DNA of 8,892 nucleotides from Oligoflexaceae bacterium (GTDB lineage: Bacteria > Bdellovibrionota_B > Oligoflexia > Oligoflexales > Oligoflexaceae): assembly GCA_947474445.1 (NCBI GenBank), contig CANJJY010000170.1, positions 1 through 8,892 of the forward strand. Reading direction: 5' to 3'. A program made the position numbers and the translations under genes. Below are positions 1 to 5,574 of the stretch, piece after piece. Under the pieces are notes generated by a model. It was not told the DNA's origin, searched no databases, and saw only the letters and a program-made list of their open reading frames with translations. The first letter of the stretch is position 1, and every line of letters begins with the position of its first letter.

Positions 1-696
1 CAGCGGCGGATTGTGGTTTCGGCGAATACCCAGGGACGAGACCTTGGCTCGGCGGTAAAAGATATTCAAACGGCTCTAAAAGAAGGGCTAAGCCTACCTG
101 CCGGCTACTTCATCAAGCTAGGTGGACAGTTCGAAAGTGAACAGCAAGCGTCGAAGAGAATTCTTATTCTTGGCATTGTGGCCCTCCTCGGCGTGTTTGC
201 GGTTCTCTTTGTCCATTTTCGATCTTGGATTTTAAGTGTGCAGGTGATGCTGAATGTTCCCTTGGCTTTGATCGGCAGCGTGTTTGCTATTTATTTCACC
301 GAACGAGTTTTATCCGTTGCTACATTGATCGCCTTTATCACTCTTTGCGGAATCGCTTCGCGTAACGGCATTTTGATGATCAATCATTACCTCCACCTCA
401 TGGCAGCAGAAGGCGAGGAGTTCGGTAAAGCCATGATCGTAAGGGGGACTCTCGAACGACTCGTTCCGGTCCTCATGACAGCTTCAACAGCCGCGTTAGC
501 TTTGATTCCACTTTTGCTCGCTGCTGGAGAGCCGGGCAAAGAAATCCTGCACCCGGTTGCTGTTGTTATCGTCGGGGGACTGGCATCGTCCACCCTCCTC
601 GACCTCATTGTAACTCCGACGGCCTTCTATCTTTTCGGTAGAAAGGCCTCCGAGCAATACCTTCGCTTTCAAGCGAATAAAGGAGAATTGTTATGA
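1..696 (+). CDS. Heavy-metal efflux RND pump, CusA/CzcA-type, C-terminal fragment
   Basis: This is the 3' end of an inner-membrane proton-driven RND transporter. It is open at the left window edge in frame 1 and leaves 231 residues of a protein normally about 1,030-1,050 long. The fragment starts in the periplasmic domain with QRRIVVSANTQGRDLGS, close to the RRIVVSAN-QGRDLG motif of CzcA/CusA proteins. Five hydrophobic segments follow, matching TM8-TM12 of the family. The hallmark GIASRNGILMINHYLH sits in the third of these and PGKEILHPVAVVIVGG leads into the last. The family exports metal cations (Cu/Ag or Co/Zn/Cd) through a periplasmic adaptor and a TolC channel; the proton-relay residues that help define the substrate lie outside the window. 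The stop codon overlaps the start of the next gene as ATGA, implying translational coupling. The HME-RND class is solid, but the substrate is not determinable. Confidence 0.93.
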   Translation, partial: QRRIVVSANTQGRDLGSAVKDIQTALKEGLSLPAGYFIKLGGQFESEQQASKRILILGIVALLGVFAVLFVHFRSWILSVQVMLNVPLALIGSVFAIYFTERVLSVATLIAFITLCGIASRNGILMINHYLHLMAAEGEEFGKAMIVRGTLERLVPVLMTASTAALALIPLLLAAGEPGKEILHPVAVVIVGGLASSTLLDLIVTPTAFYLFGRKASEQYLRFQANKGELL

Positions 697-1145
697 AAGT
701 ATGGAAAAGTCTTTTGATTGCCGCGTTTCTGTCCCGGGCTATTCCTGCATTGGCCCACGATGAAGGGCATGGGCCGAAACTGAGCGACAGTGGAAAGTTT
801 GGAGGTGTGCTGTCTGCCGTTGTGGAGAAGAAAGATGCGGGACTCGGTCCCAAAGCGAAGCTTCAGTATAAGGCTGAACTTGTTCGCTCATCGGATGGCA
901 AAATTCAAGTTTATGTTTACGACGCGGAAATGAAGCCTGTGGATGCAGCTGCTTGGGGTAAGTCGGCGAAGGTCCATGCGTTCCCCCTGAAGAAAGGCGC
1001 AAAAGCCAAAGACTTCGAAGTAAGCTTTGACGGCAAGACTTTCGCGGGACAGATTCCGGACGGAGTGCCTAAGCCATTCAACCTTGATTTTGTTTTTACA
1101 GAAAAAGGCCGTGAACTTCTTTCGGCTTTCGATAATCTCGACTAA
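693..1145 (+). CDS. Small periplasmic protein of the metal-efflux operon (His/acid-rich N-terminus)
   Basis: The 150-residue product has a Sec signal peptide (basic MKVWK, hydrophobic core, likely cut after ALA at about residue 21). The mature protein begins HDEGHGPKLSDSGKFGG, a His/Asp/Glu cluster suited to metal binding. The rest is a compact, Lys-rich, probably beta-rich domain without cysteines or membrane segments. The start is fixed by AGGAG at 681-685, seven bases upstream, and the ATG overlaps the pump's stop codon. Lying between the RND pump and the TolC gene suggests a periplasmic metal-binding accessory, in the position CusF-like chaperones take in other operons. However, I see no CusF Met/Trp site, so the metal-chaperone role is an inference. 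I recognise the general type (small 'HDEGHG-KLSDSGK-GG' proteins beside RND pumps) but no named family. Confidence 0.85.
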   Translation: MKVWKSLLIAAFLSRAIPALAHDEGHGPKLSDSGKFGGVLSAVVEKKDAGLGPKAKLQYKAELVRSSDGKIQVYVYDAEMKPVDAAAWGKSAKVHAFPLKKGAKAKDFEVSFDGKTFAGQIPDGVPKPFNLDFVFTEKGRELLSAFDNLD

Positions 1146-1161
1146 AGGACTGAGGCGCGAT

Positions 1162-2421
1162 ATGAGGGTTTGCTTATCTCTTTTATTTTTGACAGTGATT
1201 TCGACTGCGGCATTGGCAGAGAAATCCTTGAGTATTGGGTATGAGGACTTGCCCGCTCTTATCCGAAAGAATAACAAGTCCTTTCTATCGGCAAGTGAAG
1301 GACTGTCGGCTGCACGAGCCAGAACTTCCAGTTTGGATCAGTCTTTCTATCCAAAAGCGGGATTTGAGGCGGGACTGGCTGAAAGAAAAGAGGCCGACGG
1401 GAGCGATGAGTCGGCTCCCTTTTGGAAACTCGATCTTCAGGCCAACCTTTATCGAGGTGGTCGGGACAAACTGGCTATTCTTACTAAGGAATCTCAAGTC
1501 ATCATCAAAGATATGGATAAGCAAACCCTCTATCGGAGTGAGTTGATGAAAGCAAAATCGGACTACATCCGCTTGGAGTCGATAAGGCGGGCAATAAAAC
1601 TGACCCGTGATTCCATGGACGATTTTGATGGACTTAAAGCCTCAGTGGACCAAAAAGTCCGCGCTGGTTTGATGACAAAAACGTCCTTAATGACGATCGC
1701 AAGAAAAACGGATGACATGAAGCGTGAACTCATTCTTTTGGAAAGGGAGGAACATGAGTTGGAGGATCGACTTACTCTCGTCCTTGGGCTTGATTACGAT
1801 ACTCCCTTTCAATTAAGAACTTCTTTTCTATCGATGGACCAAAAGGAACTAGCGGACCCATCGATTCAAGATCTGCCAGAGCTTCGAAAGCTAACTTTGC
1901 AGGCGGAGGCTTATAGGGAAGAAACAAAACTTAGAAGAGACTGGTGGCTTCCAGAGGTAGGTGTATTCGCAAGCTACACTGGTTTTAGGGTCAGGGAGAA
2001 AGATGAAGCTGGAAGTCTGCCCCAGAGAGAAATGGCTTTCGGTATACGCTTGACGGTGGATCTCGAAGCACGAAGCGTGTTGAACTCCGAAGTAGCGGCA
2101 AAAGTCTCCGAGATATCCGCCATTGAATTGCAAAAGTCCTACTTGAAGCGGGAGATCGAGCATACCTTGCATGAATACCGGCAAGAGATGACGACTCAGA
2201 AGGAGCTTTTCAAAACTTACGATCAAGGCATCGTGAATTCGGAAGCCCTTTTGAAACGACTGCGATCAGAATTTGAAAAGGGTATCGGCGACAGCTTAGG
2301 CATTTCGGACATCATCGAATCGATCTATAAGATGAAACGAAGTCGGATGGAGACTGGGCAGAATTTCAACTTGGCGAAAGCTGGTCTCGAGACGATGCTT
2401 GATCTGAGGGGAAATCCATAA
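1162..2421 (+). CDS. TolC-family outer-membrane efflux channel
   Basis: The product is a 419-residue outer-membrane factor, the usual size for TolC/CusC/CzcC-type proteins, which trimerise into a beta-barrel plus periplasmic alpha-tunnel. A Sec signal peptide (MRVCLSLLFLTVISTAALA, cut before EKS) makes it non-lipidated, unlike CusC. Two internally similar halves of long charged helices follow, consistent with the OEP repeat. The second half carries the 'WWLPEVGVFASYTGF' strand and ends 'NLAKAGLETMLD', both typical of OEP repeats. The reading frame stays open upstream to about 1027, but that extension overlaps the previous gene and lacks a signal peptide. The ATG at 1162 has GAGG at 1152-1155 and places the signal peptide at the N-terminus. 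The gap to the upstream gene is only 16 bases. It is most likely the outer-membrane partner of the RND pump. Confidence 0.9.
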   Translation: MRVCLSLLFLTVISTAALAEKSLSIGYEDLPALIRKNNKSFLSASEGLSAARARTSSLDQSFYPKAGFEAGLAERKEADGSDESAPFWKLDLQANLYRGGRDKLAILTKESQVIIKDMDKQTLYRSELMKAKSDYIRLESIRRAIKLTRDSMDDFDGLKASVDQKVRAGLMTKTSLMTIARKTDDMKRELILLEREEHELEDRLTLVLGLDYDTPFQLRTSFLSMDQKELADPSIQDLPELRKLTLQAEAYREETKLRRDWWLPEVGVFASYTGFRVREKDEAGSLPQREMAFGIRLTVDLEARSVLNSEVAAKVSEISAIELQKSYLKREIEHTLHEYRQEMTTQKELFKTYDQGIVNSEALLKRLRSEFEKGIGDSLGISDIIESIYKMKRSRMETGQNFNLAKAGLETMLDLRGNP

Positions 2422-2425
2422 GGGG
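2421..2425 (+). promoter_or_regulatory. Shine-Dalgarno-like AGGGG deciding between two DMT starts
   Basis: AGGGG abuts the ATG at 2426 with no spacer but lies six bases before the in-frame ATG at 2432. Normal ribosome spacing therefore favours 2432. A more distant GAGGGG at 2406-2411 could serve 2426 only with a long 14-base spacer. Confidence 0.45.
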
Positions 2426-2431
2426 ATGGGC

Positions 2432-3487
2432 ATGCTGAGGGTGCAGTTTGGTTTCTTTTACGCGATATGGGCAGCTGCACTTTTTGGAGCCAGCACTCCA
2501 GCGGCAAAATGGCTTTTGCAGGGAACCTCACCTTGGCTTCTCGCCGGTCTGCTCTATTCTGGTTCCGGGATCGGTCTCTTTCTCACCCGGGCGGTGATGC
2601 GATATTTTCGGGGACCGGCAGCCGAAGCGCCACTCAGGGGACGCGATTGGATCTGGATGGCTGGTGCTACAGTTTTTGGCGGCGTCCTGGGACCTGTTCT
2701 TTTGATGATGGGGCTCGCCCGCTCGGACTCTGCGTCAGCCTCTTTGCTGCTCAACTTGGAGAGCCTGGCTACGGCTCTGCTTGCCTGGTTCGTGTTCAAC
2801 GAGAACTTCGACAAGAGAATACTCTTGGGAATGCTTTCGATCTTAGCCGGGAGCCTTGTGCTTTCGTGGACAGGTGTTCCAGGCATTCAGGGATACCTAG
2901 GACCTTTGTGCATCGCGGCGGCTTGCCTCTGCTGGGGTATCGATAACAATCTGACAAAACAGATTGCTGCCGGTGATGCTATGCAGATTGCGATGATCAA
3001 AGGCACAGTGGCTGGAGTGACGAACGTTGCTCTGGCAATTGTTTTCAACCAAGCCAGCTTCCAGGGATCGACGCTGCTGTTTGCGGGAGTGGTTGGATAC
3101 TTGGGCTATGGTGTAAGTCTTCTCTGCTTTGTGCTGGCCCTGCGATATATCGGTGCCGCTCGAACGGGTGCATACTTTGCGCTGGCTCCTTTCGTTGGGG
3201 CGACGATCGCGGTCGCTATCGGTCAAGAGCCTCTATCCTGGCAATTGGGAATGGCGATCATATTGATGGCCGTCGGAGTCTGGTGCCATGTTGCTGAGAA
3301 GCATGAACATGAGCATATCCACGAGGTCATGGATCACGAACATAGCCATATCCACGACGAGCATCACCAGCATAAGCATGGCCCCGATGATCCAGTCGGC
3401 GAAAAGCATAGCCATAGGCATCGCCATGAACGAATGGTGCATTCTCATCCGCACTTTCCCGACTCTCATCATACCCATTCCCACTAA
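2432..3487 (+). CDS. EamA/DMT-family permease with His-rich C-terminal tail
   Basis: The 351-residue inner-membrane protein (353 if started at the ATG at 2426) has two EamA repeats, roughly residues 5-138 and 148-285, giving about ten TM helices. Each repeat ends in the typical 'E--------G--LIL-G' pattern, seen as NENFDKRILLGMLSILAGSL and GQEPLSWQLGMAIILMAVGV. About 63 residues follow with 23 histidines alternating with Glu, Ser, Lys and Arg, ending SHHTHSH. In 10-TM DMT carriers both termini usually face the cytoplasm, so the tail is probably a cytosolic metal-binding segment. The family exports or imports small metabolites and drugs. His-rich members next to metal-resistance genes are known, but I cannot name the substrate. 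It starts directly after the TolC gene, so it likely belongs to the same operon and handles or senses metal (inference). Confidence 0.9.
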   Translation: MLRVQFGFFYAIWAAALFGASTPAAKWLLQGTSPWLLAGLLYSGSGIGLFLTRAVMRYFRGPAAEAPLRGRDWIWMAGATVFGGVLGPVLLMMGLARSDSASASLLLNLESLATALLAWFVFNENFDKRILLGMLSILAGSLVLSWTGVPGIQGYLGPLCIAAACLCWGIDNNLTKQIAAGDAMQIAMIKGTVAGVTNVALAIVFNQASFQGSTLLFAGVVGYLGYGVSLLCFVLALRYIGAARTGAYFALAPFVGATIAVAIGQEPLSWQLGMAIILMAVGVWCHVAEKHEHEHIHEVMDHEHSHIHDEHHQHKHGPDDPVGEKHSHRHRHERMVHSHPHFPDSHHTHSH

Positions 3488-3534
3488 ATAGTAGATCGTG
3501 CTGCGAGGTTTTCAATTTTCTGCTTAAGCTTCGC

Positions 3535-3571
3535 CAATAAAACGGAGACCTTTTTTTAAAAAAGATCCCCG
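3535..3571 (-). terminator. Hairpin terminator in the convergent gap
   Basis: Read on the minus strand, CGGGGATC followed by six T pairs with six or seven A followed by GGTCTCCG, allowing one bulged A and two G-T wobbles. The run GTTTTATT comes immediately after. Plus-strand stem limits are 3543-3571. It sits 48 bases past the stop of the minus-strand lipoprotein gene at 3619 and 56 bases past the plus-strand DMT gene. The U-rich exit run favours the minus direction, but the symmetric stem could also slow plus-strand transcription. Confidence 0.5.
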
Positions 3572-3618
3572 GTTCAAAACAAGAATTCAAAGGGGGCAAA
3601 CGTCGATGCCCGTCTCTA

Positions 3619-4125
3619 TTACTGTCGATGCAAGACGATAGGCGTAACTTCTGACTCTGCTAGCAATTGAACGGTATCGCCTTCGTCGAGCAGATAATTC
3701 ATTTTTTGTTTTTCGATGCTAATCGTACAGCTATAAGGATCGGGGCCCATCAGGGTGTTTTCCTTGTCCTCAAGAACTTCAATCGAGTCATCACTGATGT
3801 TGGCTGCCCCCGTGACGGAGACCGGGCCAATAGAAATTTTTGCCTTATCAAACGAGCACGTTCCGCTCGAGCTCACGCTGCCTTCCGCGAAAGTTAAAAT
3901 CATTTTCATCTCGCCGATGCGCCGACCGTTCTCATCTCTCAGAACGAATGATAGTTTATCACTCTTCCAAGAACCCAAGATTTTTCGGTTCGTCGCACTC
4001 AGTTCTGTTTTTCCAACGATAGGCGCGGGGACGGGATCCGGAGCTTTCTTTGAATCGTTCTTGCCGCAAGCGAGAAAAAGGCTGGCAGCGGTCATGGCTG
4101 AGAATGGTAGTAGTGGTCGGAACAT
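3619..4125 (-). CDS. Small predicted lipoprotein, lipocalin-like look
   Basis: The product is 168 residues. MFRPLLPFSAMTAASLFLAC is an SPII signal with the lipidated Cys at residue 20. Gly at +2 and no Asp suggest outer-membrane sorting by the enteric rule. A charged, Pro-rich linker follows, then a beta-rich domain opening ILGSWKSDKLSFVL and ending in strands around DTVQLLAESEVTPIVLH. That layout resembles small lipocalin-like lipoproteins, but I claim no family membership. Two further cysteines (in GTCSF and YSCTI) could form a disulphide. The frame is open to 4182, but the ATG at 4125 has AGGAG (4131-4135) five bases before it and begins the signal peptide. A promoter candidate precedes it. 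No function is recognised. Confidence 0.8.
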   Translation of the reverse strand: MFRPLLPFSAMTAASLFLACGKNDSKKAPDPVPAPIVGKTELSATNRKILGSWKSDKLSFVLRDENGRRIGEMKMILTFAEGSVSSSGTCSFDKAKISIGPVSVTGAANISDDSIEVLEDKENTLMGPDPYSCTISIEKQKMNYLLDEGDTVQLLAESEVTPIVLHRQ

Positions 4126-4130
4126 AGGGT

Positions 4131-4135
4131 CTCCT
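4131..4135 (-). promoter_or_regulatory. Shine-Dalgarno site fixing the start at 4125
   Basis: On the minus strand AGGAG lies five bases before the ATG at 4125. It supports this start over the upstream in-frame ATG at 4182, which would put a hydrophilic 19-residue extension in front of the lipoprotein signal. Confidence 0.6.
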
Positions 4136-4161
4136 GAGAATAAACTTTTCTGATGGCCTGG

Positions 4162-4192
4162 CCTATATGCGTGTAGCGCCATCCGGAGTCAA
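4162..4192 (-). promoter_or_regulatory. Candidate sigma70-type promoter for the lipoprotein gene at 4125
   Basis: On the minus strand, TTGACT (4192-4187, five of six consensus bases) is followed after 19 bases by TATAGG (4167-4162, four of six). The spacer is longer than ideal. Transcription would start near 4155, giving a leader of about 30 bases. It lies in the 117-base gap between the two minus-strand lipoprotein genes, so the downstream gene could have its own promoter. Confidence 0.3.
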
Positions 4193-4242
4193 GCGCGAAA
4201 GACCGCAAGACGCAGGCTTCGCAGTCAAAAATAGATCGATCT

Positions 4243-4749
4243 TCAATATGCTCTGATCACGACAAAAGCTACATGAATGCTCGAACATCCGGCCGAATTA
4301 TCGACGTCAAGATCAATCCGGTAGGTGAGACCTGCTTCGGCCGTTACAGGCGTGCTCTGCGTCCAAGGGGCTGATGAGGAGGCATCATCCTTTTTCCAAG
4401 TAAAGGCAGGTGTGGGTGTGACACCATGACAGTTTTCCATTAACTTCCCGACATAAGCCAATTGCAGCTTGGTTTGCTCGGGGGCGGAGAATGTGAATTG
4501 AGCATGGATCTTATCTTTACTTTCAGTGTCGACCGTAAACTCATTGAACCTTTCCTTTTGGTTGGGTGCCGTCAACTGGAGAGGAACCGTATCGAGACTC
4601 AACACTGCGTCGGCCAGGTAGGTTTGATCTCCCTGCTCGCCTACGGTCCCGCTCTCGGTTTTTTTCGAATGGTCTTTTTCAAATACCGAGCAAGCAGGTG
4701 CTAAGAGAGCTAGGGCTAGAATAATCGTGCGCGGAAAGGGAGCCGTCAT
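4243..4749 (-). CDS. Small predicted lipoprotein, unknown function
   Basis: The product is 168 residues. The basic-hydrophobic signal MTAPFPRTIILALALLAPAC puts the lipidated Cys at residue 20, with Ser at +2. A low-complexity charged linker (about 21-43) precedes a predicted beta-rich domain. Two more cysteines, in MENCHGV and AGCSS, may pair. The sequence around TAEAGLTYRIDLDVDN and the closing HVAFVVIRAY suggest a beta-sandwich, but I recognise no family. The start is supported by AAGGAA six bases upstream on the minus strand. It lies upstream of, and in the same direction as, the lipoprotein gene ending at 3619, with the same length and plan (SPII signal, linker, beta domain with two Cys). 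I see no clear sequence similarity between the two. A strong hairpin lies 41-77 bases before its start. Confidence 0.78.
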   Translation of the reverse strand: MTAPFPRTIILALALLAPACSVFEKDHSKKTESGTVGEQGDQTYLADAVLSLDTVPLQLTAPNQKERFNEFTVDTESKDKIHAQFTFSAPEQTKLQLAYVGKLMENCHGVTPTPAFTWKKDDASSSAPWTQSTPVTAEAGLTYRIDLDVDNSAGCSSIHVAFVVIRAY

Positions 4750-4789
4750 AAATTTTCCTTTGGAAGCAAATTCAAAGAGCTGGATAGGC

Positions 4790-4826
4790 GTGGGTATTGC
4801 GAAATGCTCGTTTCGCGATATCCCAC
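4790..4826. repeat. Imperfect 15-bp hairpin upstream of a lipoprotein gene
   Basis: GTGGGTATTGCGAAA (4790-4804) pairs with TTTCGCGATATCCCAC (4811-4826) around a TGCTCG loop, with one T-G wobble and one bulged T at 4821. There is no T-run beyond the stem on either strand beyond TTTA, so a terminator is unlikely. It lies 41-77 bases before the minus-strand start at 4749, so it may be a leader hairpin or an operator. Confidence 0.55.
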
Positions 4827-4844
4827 TTTACCGAAAAATAAAAG

Positions 4845-4866
4845 GTGCATTTGCACGAGCTTGCAC
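4845..4866. repeat. TGCA-rich repeat: GTGCA-TT-TGCAC plus second TTGCAC
   Basis: A short palindrome (4845-4856) is followed by a second TTGCAC at 4861-4866, spaced ten bases from the first TTGCAC (4851-4856), about one helical turn. It lies about 100 bases upstream of the lipoprotein start at 4749, where operators can sit. The motifs are short and could be chance. Confidence 0.25.
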
Positions 4867-5357
4867 ACCGTTCAAAACCGGGAAGATGTTTCGCAAATCT
4901 TTTGATAAGGGTCGATAGCAGCGCGATTGATCGGCATATCTTAACGGTTAGATGGCAAAGAGCGTCAAAGCCCAATACTTACACGGAACTTGCAGACGTA
5001 AATGCGGTGGGCATAAGTGTGAAGGTGGGTGCGGCTTACAGTGATAGATTTCTATAGGATTGTCGGCCAGTATCTTTTCTTAAACCCTATCAGTCTCGTC
5101 AGCCAGCAGATGGTATCCTTTACCGAACTCTGGCTGAACATCTTGCGACTTTTCTCTACGAACGAGAACACGAGCACCGACCTCTCCCTGCCTATATCAG
5201 TGAGGAGCCGCCTTGCTGAAGGCAATTCATACATTCTTGCAGGCCCGCTCGGTTCTAGCCTCGATCGTAATCGCTTCCCAGATTCAAGAAGTCGGACGGC
5301 TGATCAGAGTTTCAATCCCCATCATCAAGTCTCAGATGCTCCCCTCATCGAAGCTCA

Positions 5358-5389
5358 AATGCGCAATCCCATGCAAGGCATTGCGCATT
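5358..5389. repeat. Perfect 10-bp inverted repeat, 12-base loop
   Basis: AATGCGCAAT (5358-5367) and ATTGCGCATT (5380-5389) are exact reverse complements. No T-run follows on either strand, so it is not a standard intrinsic terminator. It sits 14 bases before a candidate -35 box, about 185 bases upstream of the protease gene, so a regulator-binding site or RNA hairpin is possible. Confidence 0.6.
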
Positions 5390-5402
5390 CGAAAAACTTT
5401 AC

Positions 5403-5431
5403 TTGAATGCCTTCAGCCAGCCTGCTAAAAC
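5403..5431 (+). promoter_or_regulatory. Weak candidate promoter for the protease operon
   Basis: TTGAAT (5403-5408) and TAAAAC (5426-5431) are separated by exactly 17 bases, each matching four of six consensus positions. The leader to the ATG at 5575 would be about 135-140 bases. Better -35-like boxes (TTGACT at 5480, TTGACC at 5539) lack a -10 at usable distance. Confidence 0.25.
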
Positions 5432-5560
5432 GCACACGCCATAAATACACGCACGTCCCTTTGCGGGTCCAAACGCGCCTTGACTGGCCTTTCCTCAGTC
5501 TTTGCGAAGATTTGGATCTCATCGACGCTTTTAAGGTCTTGACCAAGCAAATCTAATTCA

Positions 5561-5565
5561 GGGAG
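5561..5565 (+). promoter_or_regulatory. Shine-Dalgarno GGGAG deciding the protease start
   Basis: GGGAG lies nine bases before the ATG at 5575 and only three before the in-frame TTG at 5569. Spacing and codon preference both favour ATG 5575. Confidence 0.5.
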
Positions 5566-5574
5566 TCTTTGCCG

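Larger units (their letters stand above)
4750..5568. other. Gene-poor 820-base intergenic region
   Basis: No convincing protein gene or tRNA is visible on either strand. The available short open frames (for example 5029-5406, 5213-5428 and 4845-5057 on plus, 5052-5234 on minus) lack recognisable domains and overlap each other. The region separates the minus-strand lipoprotein genes from the plus-strand protease operon and must carry the divergent promoters. It holds a hairpin near 4790-4826, TTGCAC repeats near 4845-4866 and an inverted repeat at 5358-5389. A regulatory RNA or decayed gene cannot be excluded. Confidence 0.6.

Noticed and set aside
1027..1161. 45-codon upstream extension of the TolC-family gene
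   Set aside because: It overlaps the preceding gene in another frame and would place the clear signal peptide at residue 46; the ATG at 1162 has a suitable ribosome site.
3233..3484. Met-rich open frame on the minus strand opposite the His-rich tail
   Set aside because: Antisense of the CAT/CAC His codons gives repeated ATG and GTG codons; it is a by-product of the tail, with no independent support.
4195..4242. Possible terminator after the lipoprotein gene ending at 4243
   Set aside because: AGATCGATCT followed by ATTTTTG on the minus strand is suggestive, but the stem would be only about three pairs around a four-base loop.
5029..5406. 125-codon plus-strand open frame in the intergenic region
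   Set aside because: It has no recognisable domain or signal, a composition rich in Ser, Arg and Asn without pattern, and overlaps other equally weak frames.
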